64,000 nucleotides of DNA from Cupriavidus pauculus (GCF_003854935.1 NZ_CP033970.1:744001-808000), one strand, 5' to 3'; positions 1 to 9,182 are shown, counted from the stretch's first letter. Notes: a model not told the origin generated them from the sequence alone. A program made the numbers and translations.

Positions 1-62
1 TGCGGCGTCGTGCATCTCCGTTTCATCGCACTTTGACGAATCCGACCCCAGGGAGAACCCAG

Positions 63-1088
63 ATGGAACTGCGCCTGCCCCGCGCCCCCCGAATCCGCCA
101 GCCCCGCGCACGGGCTGCCATGGCCGCTGCGCTGCTGGCCGCCGCCGCGGCACTGCCGCTGGCGTCCGGCGTGGCCCATGCCGCCCCGCCCGCCCAGCAG
201 AAGACGCAAGTGCCCGGCTATTACCGGATGATGGTCGGCCAGCTCGAAGTCACGGCCCTCTACGACGGCTACATCGACCTCGACCCCAAGGTGCTCAAGT
301 ACACGAGCGCGCGCGAGGTGCAGAGCCTGCTGGCGCGCATGTTCGTGGCCTCCACGCCCGGCATGCAGACCGCCGTCAACGCCTACCTGGTCCACACCGG
401 CACGCAACTCGTGCTGGTGGATACCGGCGCGGCGGCCTGCTTCGGCCCCACGCTCGGCGGCATCGTGCCGAACCTGCGCGCGGCCGGCTACAGCCCCGAA
501 CAGGTGGATGCGGTGCTCCTGACCCACCTGCACGGCGACCACGCCTGCGGCCTCGTGGCCGACGGCAAGCCGGTGTTCCCGAACGCGACGGTCTACGCGG
601 AACAGGCCGACGCCGACTACTGGCTCAGCGAATCGGTGGCCACCGCCGCGCCCGAGGGCGCCCAGGCGTTCTTTGCGATGGCGCGCAATGCCGTGGCGCC
701 GTACCAGGCAGCCAACCGTTTCCGCACGTTCCGCGGCGCGTCGGGCGAGTCGCCGGTGCCGGGCGTGCAGCCGGTGCCCACGCCGGGCCACACGCCGGGC
801 CACACCGGCTACCTGTTCACGGCCGGCAAGGACAACCTGCTGCTCTGGGGCGACATCGTCCACAGCCACGCCACGCAGTTCCGCCGGCCCAACATCGCCA
901 TCGAGTTCGACGTGGACAGCCAGCAGGCCGTGCAGACGCGCAAGCGCGTGCTGGCCGATGCGGCGCGCAACAAGCTCTGGGTGGGCGGCGCGCACCTGCC
1001 GTTCCCGGGCCTGGGCCACGTGCGGCGCGACCAGGTGGGCTACACCTGGGTGCCCGTGGAATTCGGCCCGATCCGCAGCGACCGCTGA
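63..1088 (+). CDS. Exported metallo-beta-lactamase-fold hydrolase, methyl parathion hydrolase-like
   Basis: This is a 341-residue protein of the metallo-beta-lactamase superfamily. Residues 1 to about 40 form a signal peptide (arginine-rich start, long alanine/leucine core, AHA cleavage site). The metal-binding motif HLHGDH lies at residues 155-160, and further likely ligands are His243 (PTPGHTPGH), Asp264 (WGDIVHS) and His311 (GGAHLPFPG). The stretch after the signal peptide (APPAQQKTQVPGYYR) and the HLPFPGxGH end resemble methyl parathion hydrolases as I recall them, so a di-zinc hydrolase acting on esters or lactones outside the cytoplasm is likely; the true substrate is unknown. I chose ATG 63 because GGGAGA lies 6 bases upstream; a TTG at 33 is also in frame. 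It seems to stand alone. Confidence 0.85.
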   Translation: MELRLPRAPRIRQPRARAAMAAALLAAAAALPLASGVAHAAPPAQQKTQVPGYYRMMVGQLEVTALYDGYIDLDPKVLKYTSAREVQSLLARMFVASTPGMQTAVNAYLVHTGTQLVLVDTGAAACFGPTLGGIVPNLRAAGYSPEQVDAVLLTHLHGDHACGLVADGKPVFPNATVYAEQADADYWLSESVATAAPEGAQAFFAMARNAVAPYQAANRFRTFRGASGESPVPGVQPVPTPGHTPGHTGYLFTAGKDNLLLWGDIVHSHATQFRRPNIAIEFDVDSQQAVQTRKRVLADAARNKLWVGGAHLPFPGLGHVRRDQVGYTWVPVEFGPIRSDR

Positions 1089-1109
1089 CGCACCGCGGGG
1101 CCGGGTCGG

Positions 1110-1742
1110 CTAGCGCGGCCGCCGCACCGCGCGCACCTTGCCGCTGTTGCCGCCGCCGCAGTAGAAGCGGTCGGCGCCATCCGATTCCAGCCCCGATACG
1201 CCCACGCCGGCCGGCATCTCCAGCGCCTCCAGCACCTTGCCGGTCTGCGGGTCGACGCGGCGCAACTCGCTCTGGTCGTTTTCCCAGGTGCCGTGCCAGA
1301 GCTGCCCGTCGACCCACGTCACGCCCGTGACGTAGCGGCTCGATTCGATGGTGCGACGGATGGCGCCGGTCTCCGGGTCGATCTCGTGGATCTTGCGGTC
1401 GCGGTACTGGCCCACCCACAGCGACCCCTCGGCCCAGGTCAGGCCCGAATCGTTGCCATGGCCCGGCGCCGGGATCGTCGCCACCACCTTGCCGGTCTGC
1501 GGATCGATCTTCTGGATCTGGCGCTCGGCGATCTGGAACAGGTAGCGGCCATCGAACGCGGTGCCGGCATCGGCCTGCACGCCGATCTCGCGCGCGGTGG
1601 CGCCGCTGGACGGGTCCAGCGCCAGCAGCCTGTCGCCCACCGCGAACCAGACCTGCCGGCCATCGAATGTCAGCCCGTGCACATGCTCGACCCCCGGGAA
1701 CGGGCCGTATTCCTGAACGATTTCTGCGGCATTGCGTTTCAT
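1110..1742 (-). CDS. Beta-propeller protein with repeated DPxTGxV blades
   Basis: This 210-residue protein is made of repeats with the pattern GxLWxG...IDPxTGxV, typical of YncE/SMP-30/Vgb-like beta-propellers and of the glutamine-cyclotransferase-like family. No signal peptide is visible, so it is probably cytoplasmic. The enzyme function, if any, is not clear. The start at 1742 follows AAAGGAA; an in-frame ATG further upstream at 1778 would add a sequence with no clear ribosome site. It lies 37 bases downstream of the TPR-regulator gene on the same strand, so the two are probably cotranscribed. Confidence 0.7.
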   Translation of the reverse strand: MKRNAAEIVQEYGPFPGVEHVHGLTFDGRQVWFAVGDRLLALDPSSGATAREIGVQADAGTAFDGRYLFQIAERQIQKIDPQTGKVVATIPAPGHGNDSGLTWAEGSLWVGQYRDRKIHEIDPETGAIRRTIESSRYVTGVTWVDGQLWHGTWENDQSELRRVDPQTGKVLEALEMPAGVGVSGLESDGADRFYCGGGNSGKVRAVRRPR

Positions 1743-1779
1743 GACGGTTTCCTTTGACGTGGTGAACGTGAAACCCATG

Positions 1780-3006
1780 CTACGCGCCAGGCAGCGGCGC
1801 GGGGAGTAACAAGGCCGTCGCGAATCCGGTGGCCGGCGGCGTCATCCAGCGCCGCGTGCGGCCGCTGCCCACCGGCTGGACCTGCCCGGCGGCGGCCAGC
1901 GCGTCGAGCGCGCGCTGCACCGTGCGCTGGCTGGTGCCCAGCGCCAGCGCCAGCGCCGAACTGGACCACGACTGCCCGTCGGCCAGGCACGCCAGCACCG
2001 GCGCGTAAAGCTGGTCGGCAGGCGGCACGACCAGCAGCACCTCGGCGTCATCCGCCGGCCGCAGCGCAAAGCCGCGTGGCGTGGCGTCGATGCCGGCCAG
2101 CGGCGCCACCGCCTGCCGCAGCCGGCCCATCTCCACGCGCAGCCGCGCGCGGTGCGTGTCGTCGGCATGGCGCATGCGGAACGCCGTGGCGATCAGCGCA
2201 TCGCGCGGCACGTCCTCCGGCCACGCTTGCGCCAGCGCGCGCGCCAGCCCGAACAGCACCGGCCGGCGCGCCAGGGCCACCACGGTATCGCGCCGGCGCA
2301 CGGTCATGCGGCAGGCATCGACGATCAGCGCATCGGACGCCAGGCAGGCTTCCACTGCATCGAGCCGCAGCGGCAGCGCCTGCCCGCGCGCCACGCGCTG
2401 CGCGACCGGGGCCTGCAGCACCTGCTCGGCCGCCGCCACCTCCGCGACCAGCGCCGGGATGCCGGCCCGCTGCGCGGCCTCCGCCGCCCGGGCCAGTGCC
2501 GCGTGCGCATCGGCGGCCCGCACGCGGCGAATCGCGATGCCGGCCGCCACGAGTTCGTGCACCGCGCGCAGCGCCGGCGGCAGCGGCGCGGCATCGAGCG
2601 TCGCCAGCGTCCGCTCGGCGTCTTCCAGTTGTCCCGTGATGAGGTGATGCCGCGCGATCAGGTAGCCGGCATGCGCGGCGTTGACGTGGTCGCCATGGGC
2701 GTCGAGCACGCGCCGCGCGGCATCCAGCGCCCGCGCGGGCCAGCCCAGGTCACGCGCGGCCAGCGCCACCTCGGCCTCGGCCACCGCGCAACGCGCCCGC
2801 GCCAGGCTCTCGCGCGGACCAAACGCCCGCGCCGCTCCGCGCAGCAGCGCCCGGGCGCGCGCAAAGTCGCCCAGTTGCGACATGGCGATGCCGCGCAAGG
2901 CCAGCGCCGGGGCATCGTCACGCAGCGCAACGCGATCCAGCGCACCCAGCGGATCGCCGTGGGCCAGCGCCCGCGCCGCGGCGGTAATCAATGAATCCAT
3001 GGACAT
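1780..3006 (-). CDS. TPR-like regulator with C-terminal helix-turn-helix
   Basis: This 408-residue alanine-rich protein has an N-terminal and central region of helical repeats resembling tetratricopeptides (for example ALALRGIAMSQLGDFARAR). Near residues 345-385 is a short winged-helix segment (SSALALALGTSQRTVQRALDAL) followed by basic residues. This suggests a cytoplasmic DNA-binding regulator with a protein- or ligand-sensing helical domain. It precedes the propeller gene and may control it. Two ATG codons at 3006 and 3000 are possible starts. The target genes are not known. Confidence 0.65.
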   Translation of the reverse strand: MSMDSLITAAARALAHGDPLGALDRVALRDDAPALALRGIAMSQLGDFARARALLRGAARAFGPRESLARARCAVAEAEVALAARDLGWPARALDAARRVLDAHGDHVNAAHAGYLIARHHLITGQLEDAERTLATLDAAPLPPALRAVHELVAAGIAIRRVRAADAHAALARAAEAAQRAGIPALVAEVAAAEQVLQAPVAQRVARGQALPLRLDAVEACLASDALIVDACRMTVRRRDTVVALARRPVLFGLARALAQAWPEDVPRDALIATAFRMRHADDTHRARLRVEMGRLRQAVAPLAGIDATPRGFALRPADDAEVLLVVPPADQLYAPVLACLADGQSWSSSALALALGTSQRTVQRALDALAAAGQVQPVGSGRTRRWMTPPATGFATALLLPAPLPGA

Positions 3007-3284
3007 CCGGCTCCACGCGGTTGCGCCCCATGGCGGGGGCAGGTGGCCAATCTAGCACGCCCACGGTGGACCGTTCATCGGCACACGCGCCCCGCCGACG
3101 AGGCACATCAGCGTGACAATACCGTGTCCCGGCGGGAACGAGCGAGCCCCATCCGATGAGACAAGCAAAGACATTTGCCTCACGACGGTGCGCGCGCCGT
3201 GCCGCGGCAAGCCGTCCTTGAAAAAGCTGGGGTTGCGCATAAAGTGAGAGCGCGCCCGACGCTGTTGCCCCTGCCCGGCACATG

Positions 3285-3299
3285 ACATTGGTGCAATGT
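3285..3299. promoter_or_regulatory. Palindrome upstream of the aldehyde oxidoreductase operon
   Basis: ACATTG, three bases, then CAATGT form a perfect inverted repeat ending 39 bases before the first gene of the molybdenum oxidoreductase operon. Its place in the 3007-3338 gap between divergent genes fits an operator for a dimeric regulator. I see no other structure or gene in this 332-base gap. Confidence 0.3.
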
Positions 3300-3338
3300 G
3301 GCCGGGCTCGTGGACGCGCTCCAGAACAAGGAGAACAT

Positions 3339-3863
3339 ATGGAAGACCCCACGAACGCGGCCACCGCCACGCTGACCGGCGAGGCGCAGGGCTATCCCGT
3401 CACGCTGAAGGTCAACGGCACCGCGCACCGGCTGACCGTGCCGGCCAATGCGATCCTGCTCGATACGCTGCGCGACCAGCTTCATCTCACCGGCACCAAG
3501 AAGGGCTGCGACCACGGCCAGTGCGGCGCGTGCACGCTGATCGTCAACGGCGTCACGGTCAATGCGTGCCTGTCGGTCACCGTCATGCACGACGGCGACG
3601 AGATCACGACCGTGGAGGGCCTGGCGCGCGACGGCCAGCTGCATCCCGTGCAGCAGGCGTTCTGGGACCACGATGCCTACCAGTGCGGCTACTGCACCGC
3701 CGGGCAGATGATGAGCGCCGTGGGCATCCTGCAGGACAAGCGCGTGCCCGCCGACGAGGCGGCCGTGCGCGAGGCGATGAGCGGCAACATCTGCCGCTGC
3801 GGCGCGTACAAGAACATCGTGGCGGCCATCCAGGACGCGCGCGGCAAGTTGCGGGGGGCGTGA
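3339..3863 (+). CDS. paoA: Aldehyde oxidoreductase small subunit, two [2Fe-2S] clusters (PaoA-like)
   Basis: This 174-residue electron-transfer subunit belongs to the xanthine oxidase family. A plant-ferredoxin-like domain carries the first cluster motif (GCDHGQCGACTL, with a further Cys in NACLS). A helical domain carries the second (CGYCTAGQ and GNICRCGAY). Escherichia coli PaoA has a Tat signal, but here the protein starts directly with a short hydrophilic leader, so export is not supported and the enzyme may be cytoplasmic. The ATG follows AAGGAG by 5 bases. Its stop overlaps the start of the FAD subunit gene by one base, showing translational coupling within a three-gene operon. Confidence 0.88.
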   Translation: MEDPTNAATATLTGEAQGYPVTLKVNGTAHRLTVPANAILLDTLRDQLHLTGTKKGCDHGQCGACTLIVNGVTVNACLSVTVMHDGDEITTVEGLARDGQLHPVQQAFWDHDAYQCGYCTAGQMMSAVGILQDKRVPADEAAVREAMSGNICRCGAYKNIVAAIQDARGKLRGA

Positions 3864-4846
3864 TGCGCAACTTCGAATACGCCCGCGCGGCCGACGTGGA
3901 GCAGGCCATCGCGCTGCACGCGCGCAGCGCCGACACGGTCTTCCTGGCCGGCGGCACCACGCTGCTGGACCTGATGAAGCTCGACGTCATGCGCCCCGCG
4001 CACGTGGTGGACATCCACAAGCTCGGCCTGGACCAGATCGAACCGCTGCCCGACGGCCGCGTGCGCGTGGGCGCCATGGTCAGCAATACCGACCTGGCCC
4101 GGCACGCGCACGTCGCCCGGCACTACCCGGTGCTGTCCGAAGCGATTCTGTCCGGCGCCAGCACGCAGCTCCGCAACAAGGCCACCACGGCCGGCAACGT
4201 GATGCAGCGCGTGCGCTGCGGCTACTTTCGCGACGGGGTGTCGCCGTGCAACAAGCGCGCGCCGGGGTCCGGCTGTGCCGCCATCGAGGGCCTGAACCGC
4301 AACGTCCACGCGGTGCTGGGCGGCAGCCCGCAGTGCATCGCCGCGCATCCGTCGGACATGTGCGTGGCGATGGTGGCCATCGGCGCCACCGTGCACGTGC
4401 AGGGCCCGCGCGGCAAGCGCGACATCGCGTTCGCGGACTTCCATCTGCTGCCCGGCGACACGCCCTGGAAGGAACACGCGCTGGAGCCCGACGAGCTGAT
4501 CACCCACGTGACGCTGGACGCGCCGATGGCGGGCAGCCGGTCTGCCTACCTGAAGCTGCGCGACCGCACGTCGTACCAGTTCGCGCTGGCGTCGAGCGCG
4601 GTCATCGTGGCGATGGACGGCGGCAGCGTGCGCGACATCCGCATCGCGCTGGGCGGCGTGAGCACCAAGCCGTGGCGTGCCGCCGATGCCGAGGCCGTGC
4701 TGCGCGGCAAGCCGCTGACCGAGGCATCGATCCGCGACGCCGCGGCCGCGGCGCTGGCCGGCGCGCAGTCGTACGGCCAGAACGGCTTCAAGATCCCGCT
4801 CGGCCAGCAGGCCGTGATCCGGAACCTGTCGCGGCTGATGGCCTGA
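3863..4846 (+). CDS. paoB: Aldehyde oxidoreductase FAD-binding subunit with extra [4Fe-4S] motif (PaoB-like)
   Basis: This 327-residue medium subunit has the FAD-binding fold of CO-dehydrogenase type proteins (AGGTTLLDLMK, ATTAGNVMQR). It also has the insertion CGYFRDGVSPCNKRAPGSGC around residues 117-136, whose cysteines bind a [4Fe-4S] cluster in the PaoABC (YagTSR) class. That insertion separates it from ordinary xanthine dehydrogenase FAD subunits. It passes electrons between the molybdenum subunit and an acceptor. The start codon overlaps the stop of the upstream gene (TGATG). Confidence 0.9.
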   Translation: MRNFEYARAADVEQAIALHARSADTVFLAGGTTLLDLMKLDVMRPAHVVDIHKLGLDQIEPLPDGRVRVGAMVSNTDLARHAHVARHYPVLSEAILSGASTQLRNKATTAGNVMQRVRCGYFRDGVSPCNKRAPGSGCAAIEGLNRNVHAVLGGSPQCIAAHPSDMCVAMVAIGATVHVQGPRGKRDIAFADFHLLPGDTPWKEHALEPDELITHVTLDAPMAGSRSAYLKLRDRTSYQFALASSAVIVAMDGGSVRDIRIALGGVSTKPWRAADAEAVLRGKPLTEASIRDAAAAALAGAQSYGQNGFKIPLGQQAVIRNLSRLMA

Positions 4847-4877
4847 CGCGCCCGGCACCGCCCAAGGAGAGACCCGC

Positions 4878-7091
4878 GTGAACCGCACTGCTATCGGCGC
4901 CTCGCCGCGCCGCATCGATGGCCGGCTCAAGGTGACCGGCGCCGCCCTCTACACCGCCGACCGCTCGATGCCGGGCATGCTGCACGCCTACGGCGTCTAC
5001 AGCACCGTGGCCAGCGGGCGCATCACCGGCATCGACGTGGCCGACGCGCGCCGCGTGCCGGGCGTGGTCGACATCCTGCACCACGGCAACTTTCCGCGCC
5101 TGTACAGGACGCCGAAGAGCCCGATCTCGGGCGCCACCATCCTGACCGCGTCGATCACCGACGAGCACCGGCTGCCGTTCGAGGACGAGACGATCCACTA
5201 CGGCGGCCAGATGGTGGCGCTGGTGGTGGCGGACACGTTCGAGCACGCGCGCGACGCCGCGTACCGCGTGCGCGTGGCGTACGCGCCAGACAAGGCGGTG
5301 GCGGACCTGGAGCACGGCGTCAAGGCCAATGGCCTGAAGCCGACGCAAGCGGGCCATGCCCGCGGCACGCCGGCGCCGGCGTTCGACCAGGGCGCGGTCA
5401 AGGTCGACGCCATCTACCGCACGCCCGTGGAGACCCACAACCCGATGGAGATGCACGCCACCGTGGCGTGGTGGGAAGGCGGCGAGCTGCATCTCTACGA
5501 GGCCACGCAGGGTGCCACCGTGCACCGCAATACCATCGCGCAGGTATTCGGCCTGACGCCCGAGCGCGTGACCGTGGACTGCCCGTTCCTGGGGTCCGGC
5601 TTTGGCGCCAAGCTGTTCATGTGGCCGCATTCGGTGGCCACCAGCGCGGCGGCGCAGATGACGGGCCGGCCGGTCAAGTTCGTGGTGCCGCGCGCGGCCA
5701 TGTTCACGACCACGGGCCAGCGGCCCGAGACGCGCCAGCACCTGCGGCTGTCGGCCAGTGCCGACGGGCGCATCACGTCGATCCGGCACGAATCGGTCAA
5801 CACCACGTCGTTCATCGAGCAGTACGTGGAGAACTGCGGCGGCATGACGCAGAGCCTCTATTCGTGCCCGAACGTGCTGGTCACGCACCACACGACCAGC
5901 GTGCACCGGGGCGCGCCCACGTCGATGCGCGCGCCGGGCGCCGCGCCCGGGCTGTTCGCGCTGGAATCGGCCATCGACGAACTGGCGCTGGCCTGCGGGC
6001 AGGACCCGGTGCAGTTCCGCATGACCAACCTGTCCACGCGCGACGAAAGCATGAACCTGCCGTGGTCGAGCAACCACCTGCGCGAGGCCATCGAGCTGGG
6101 CAGCCGCAAGTTCGGCTGGGACAGGCGCGACCCGCGCCCGGGGTCGATGCGGGACGGCCACGAGGTCATCGGCTACGGCGTGGCCGTCTGCAACTGGGAC
6201 GCCTGGCGCACGCCAGCCGAGGCCCGCGTGTTCCTGCGCAGCGACGGCACGGCACAGGTGACCTGCGCGATCCAGGACATCGGCACCGGCATGTACACGA
6301 TCGTCGCGCAGACCGTGAGCGAGCTGACCGGGCTGCCGTTCGAGAAGATCGACGTGCGGATTGGCGATTCGTCGTTCCCGGCCGCGCCCGTGGCGGGCGG
6401 GTCGTGGGCAACGGCCAGCGTGCTGCCCGCCGTGGCCGAGGCCACGCGCGAGGCCATCGGCCAGCTACGCGGCTTTGCCACCGGCGAGGGCGGCGCGTTT
6501 GCCGGCGCCAACCCCGAGACGCTGAAGCTCCAGGACGGCAAGCTGACCGACGGCAAGCGCAGCGTGGGCTACGCGGACGTGCTGAACCAGCAGCGCTTTG
6601 CCGCGGCCGAGGGCTTCGGGCGCACGGGCGGCGCGCCGAACACCGACAAGATGTCGTTCATGTCGTTCGGCGCGCATTTCGTGGAGGTGCGCTGGGACCC
6701 CGGCATCTCGCGGCTGCGCGTGTCGCGCGTGGTCAGCGCCATCGACGTGGGCCGCGTGATCAACCCCGTGACCGCGCGCAACCAGGTGGAGGGCGCCATC
6801 GTGATGGGCATCGGCATGGCGCTGTTCGAGGCCACCGAGTACGACGAGCGCAACGGCATGCCGGGCAACAACAACTACGCCGAGTACGCGGTGCCGGTGC
6901 ACGCCGACCAGCCGCAGATCGACGTGCTGCTGCTGGACCATCCGGACCTGGCGTTCAACGAGTTCGGCGCGCGCGGCATTGGCGAGATCGGCATCACCGG
7001 CTTTGCCGCCGCCGTGGCCAACGCGGTGCACCACGCCACGGGCAAGCGCGTGCGCGACCTGCCGATCGTCAAGGAAAAGCTGATGGCCTGA
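4878..7091 (+). CDS. paoC: Aldehyde oxidoreductase molybdopterin-binding subunit (PaoC-like)
   Basis: This 737-residue large subunit belongs to the xanthine oxidase family. It binds the molybdenum cofactor and performs the hydroxylation, in PaoABC the oxidation of aromatic aldehydes to acids. Family landmarks include GSGFGAKLFMWPH, the MRAPGAAPGLFALE segment and the C-terminal GARGIGEIGITGF, whose glutamate (residue 703) matches the catalytic base. The length is close to E. coli PaoC (732). It starts with GTG after AAGGAG, 31 bases behind the FAD subunit gene. The natural substrate is not revealed by the sequence. Confidence 0.9.
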   Translation: MNRTAIGASPRRIDGRLKVTGAALYTADRSMPGMLHAYGVYSTVASGRITGIDVADARRVPGVVDILHHGNFPRLYRTPKSPISGATILTASITDEHRLPFEDETIHYGGQMVALVVADTFEHARDAAYRVRVAYAPDKAVADLEHGVKANGLKPTQAGHARGTPAPAFDQGAVKVDAIYRTPVETHNPMEMHATVAWWEGGELHLYEATQGATVHRNTIAQVFGLTPERVTVDCPFLGSGFGAKLFMWPHSVATSAAAQMTGRPVKFVVPRAAMFTTTGQRPETRQHLRLSASADGRITSIRHESVNTTSFIEQYVENCGGMTQSLYSCPNVLVTHHTTSVHRGAPTSMRAPGAAPGLFALESAIDELALACGQDPVQFRMTNLSTRDESMNLPWSSNHLREAIELGSRKFGWDRRDPRPGSMRDGHEVIGYGVAVCNWDAWRTPAEARVFLRSDGTAQVTCAIQDIGTGMYTIVAQTVSELTGLPFEKIDVRIGDSSFPAAPVAGGSWATASVLPAVAEATREAIGQLRGFATGEGGAFAGANPETLKLQDGKLTDGKRSVGYADVLNQQRFAAAEGFGRTGGAPNTDKMSFMSFGAHFVEVRWDPGISRLRVSRVVSAIDVGRVINPVTARNQVEGAIVMGIGMALFEATEYDERNGMPGNNNYAEYAVPVHADQPQIDVLLLDHPDLAFNEFGARGIGEIGITGFAAAVANAVHHATGKRVRDLPIVKEKLMA

Positions 7092-7164
7092 TGCGATGCG
7101 GTGCTATCGTCTCGGCTTGCCCCCTTGACTCCGCCGTGGCCGGCCCGCCCCGGCTGGCCCATCC

Positions 7165-8058
7165 ATGACCGACCGTACGTTGCAGGCGCCGGCCGCCCCG
7201 CTCTGGCTGCGCCTGGCTCCCGCGCTGTTCCTGTTGCTGTGGTCCTGCGGCTTCGTGTTCCTCAAGCTCGGCCTGCAATATGCCGATCCGCTGACGTTCC
7301 TGGCGCTGCGCTACGCCATCGTGGTCGGGCTGCTGATCGGCCCGTGCCTGTGGCTGCGGCCCGCCATGCCGCCGGGGCTGGCGCCGTGGCTGCACCTGGC
7401 GATGATCGGCCTGCTGATCCAGGCCGGCTATTTTGCGTTCACGTACCTGAGCCTGAAGCTGGGGATGTCGGCCGGCGCGGTGGCGCTGGTCACGTCGCAG
7501 CAGCCGATCCTGATCGGCCTGCTGGCGCCGCTGATTGCCGGCGAGCGCGTGGACCGCGTGCGCTGGGCCGGGCTGGCGCTGGGCGTGACGGGCGCGACAC
7601 TGGTCATCACGGCCCGGTCGTCCGTGCAGATGAGTTCCGCGCTGGGCCTGCTGTTCGCGGTGCTGGCGCTGCTGGCCATCACGGCCGGCACGCTCTGGGA
7701 AAAGCGCTTCGGCTCGCCCGTGCATCCGGTGCTGGCCAATACGGTGCAGTACGGGGTGGCGCTGGCGGTAACCGCGCCGCTGGCGTGGCTGACCGAGCCG
7801 ATGCACGTGGCGTGGACGCCGGGGCTGTTCGGCTCGCTGGCGTATCTGGTGCTGTGCAATTCGCTGGTGGCGATATCGCTGCTGCTGGCGATGATCCGCC
7901 ATGGCGAGGCGTCGCGCGTGTCGGCGCTGTTCTTCCTGGTGCCGCCCATGACGGCCGTCATCGCGTTCGTGCTGCTGGGCGAGTCGCTGCCGCCGATGGC
8001 GTGGCCGGGGATGGCCATCGCGGCGGCCGGGCTGTATCTGGTGATGCGCCGGCGCTAG
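7165..8058 (+). CDS. DMT-superfamily (EamA) inner-membrane transporter
   Basis: This 297-residue protein has about ten hydrophobic segments and two EamA repeats. The GxxWGxxFVFLK-like N-terminal helix (LLWSCGFVFLKLG) and the second-repeat end (LGESLPPMAWPGMAIAAAGLYLV) are typical of drug/metabolite exporters. The substrate cannot be read from the sequence. It begins 73 bases after the oxidoreductase operon on the same strand, so it might be cotranscribed and export a product or toxic aldehyde, but this is only inference. Confidence 0.85.
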   Translation: MTDRTLQAPAAPLWLRLAPALFLLLWSCGFVFLKLGLQYADPLTFLALRYAIVVGLLIGPCLWLRPAMPPGLAPWLHLAMIGLLIQAGYFAFTYLSLKLGMSAGAVALVTSQQPILIGLLAPLIAGERVDRVRWAGLALGVTGATLVITARSSVQMSSALGLLFAVLALLAITAGTLWEKRFGSPVHPVLANTVQYGVALAVTAPLAWLTEPMHVAWTPGLFGSLAYLVLCNSLVAISLLLAMIRHGEASRVSALFFLVPPMTAVIAFVLLGESLPPMAWPGMAIAAAGLYLVMRRR

Positions 8059-8194
8059 CGGGGAGGACCTTGATTCCACAGCGTGGCATCGCAATTGATC
8101 CTGCGCAAACCGACTAGCAAAATCGCCAAAACCTGCCGGCGGACGCACTACCATCGAATGCGTCGGCGCCCCATCCGCACGCCGGCGCATCCAC

Positions 8195-8413
8195 ATGGCC
8201 AAGAAATTTCCGCTTCATCCCAGGCATCCCGAGCGTATCTGCTGGGGCTGCGACAAATATTGCGCCGTCGACGCCATGGGCTGCGGCAACGGCTCCAGCC
8301 GCACGCAGCATCCGGCCGAACTGCTGGGCGACGACTGGTACATGCATGGCGACTGGGGCATCGACGTGGAAGATGCCGGCGCGTCCACCATCACGCTGGG
8401 CGCCGCGACCTGA
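8195..8413 (+). CDS. DUF3079 small conserved protein
   Basis: This 72-residue soluble protein starts MAKKFPLHPRHPERICWGCDKYC, continues with a CGNGSSRTQHPAELLGDDW block and ends in an acidic tail. This is the layout of the DUF3079 family common in beta-proteobacteria. CxxC plus a third cysteine suggests metal binding, but no function is known. It is followed 14 bases later by a hairpin that probably ends its transcript. Confidence 0.8.
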   Translation: MAKKFPLHPRHPERICWGCDKYCAVDAMGCGNGSSRTQHPAELLGDDWYMHGDWGIDVEDAGASTITLGAAT

Positions 8414-8427
8414 CCCCCAGATGACGA

Positions 8428-8450
8428 AAGGCAGCCACGCAGGCTGCCTT
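8428..8450. terminator. Hairpin between convergent genes
   Basis: Two perfect 9-base arms (AAGGCAGCC and GGCTGCCTT) flank a 5-base loop, between the convergent DUF3079 gene and the Tyr/Pro-rich protein gene. The stem ends in A/T pairs on both sides, which suits a bidirectional terminator, although the T-runs are short. Confidence 0.55.
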
Positions 8451-8488
8451 CCCGTCCATCCCCCGATGGGCCCGGCCGGGCCCGGATC

Positions 8489-8857
8489 TCAATACCCGTA
8501 GTACGACGAACCGTAGTACGACGACGGCGGCGCATATTGCACCGGCGCCGGGCGGCCGCACGGCACGTAGCCGCCGCGGTAGTTGTCGTAGCAGTAGCCC
8601 GGCGGCACGGCCGGCGCGGCGTAGGCCACCGGCTGCGGCGGCGGGGCATAGTACGGCGCCGGCGCGGCCACCACCGGCTGGCTGCTGGCCACCAGCGCGC
8701 CGAGCGCCAGCCCCGCCACGGCCGCCACGGCAATCGCCGCCCCCGCGGACGATCCGCCGCCACCATGGTGGTAACGGTCACGGGCCGAGGCCGTCCCCGC
8801 GACCAGCATGGCGGCACTCAGGACGGCGATACCGGTGTAACGAATCGACTTGCGCAT
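8489..8857 (-). CDS. Secreted Pro/Tyr-rich low-complexity protein
   Basis: This 122-residue protein has a signal peptide (basic MRKSIRYTG, hydrophobic core, cleavage near ASA-RD at about residue 25). A glycine stretch, a second hydrophobic helix around residues 40-60, and a tail of proline, alanine and tyrosine with two cysteines (GYCYDN and VPCGRP) ending in YYGSSYYGY follow. It is probably periplasmic or anchored by the second helix. Similar low-complexity envelope proteins are common but uncharacterised. The ATG follows AAGGAGTGA. The upstream gap to 9182 carries promoter elements for the next gene. Confidence 0.65.
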   Translation of the reverse strand: MRKSIRYTGIAVLSAAMLVAGTASARDRYHHGGGGSSAGAAIAVAAVAGLALGALVASSQPVVAAPAPYYAPPPQPVAYAAPAVPPGYCYDNYRGGYVPCGRPAPVQYAPPSSYYGSSYYGY

Positions 8858-9064
8858 CTTTCACTCCTTGGCGGGCCGCGAATGGCCCGCACTACGGAAT
8901 GCATGATGGACGCCCGATGATTACGATGGGTTACACGCTGGTGAGCAGATGTAAATGCCAGGCCACCCCGGCGCCCCGCCAGCCGGGCCGCACCGGCCCG
9001 CAAATAGCCGTTTCTTGAATCTGACGTTACAACTTCTGTCCGGTCATGGCGCGGGAAATGCCAG

Positions 9065-9093
9065 TTGACAGCGTTTCGGGCGATGCAAATACT
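9065..9093 (+). promoter_or_regulatory. Sigma-70-type promoter for the lipoprotein metallo-hydrolase gene
   Basis: A consensus TTGACA (9065-9070) is separated by 17 bases from AATACT (9088-9093). The expected start of transcription is near 9100, leaving a leader of about 80 bases before the ATG at 9183. I see nothing else clear in the 8858-9182 gap. Confidence 0.5.
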
Positions 9094-9182
9094 CCACATC
9101 GCAACGCCTCGGTGCCTGCGCGGCAGCCTGCTGAAGCGGTGCGGTTCTGGCAAATGTCTAGACAATTCCAAAAGGGACGACC

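Noticed and set aside
1293-1757. Plus-strand frame antisense to the beta-propeller gene
   Set aside because: It is the mirror of a GC-rich codon pattern and has no domain or ribosome site.
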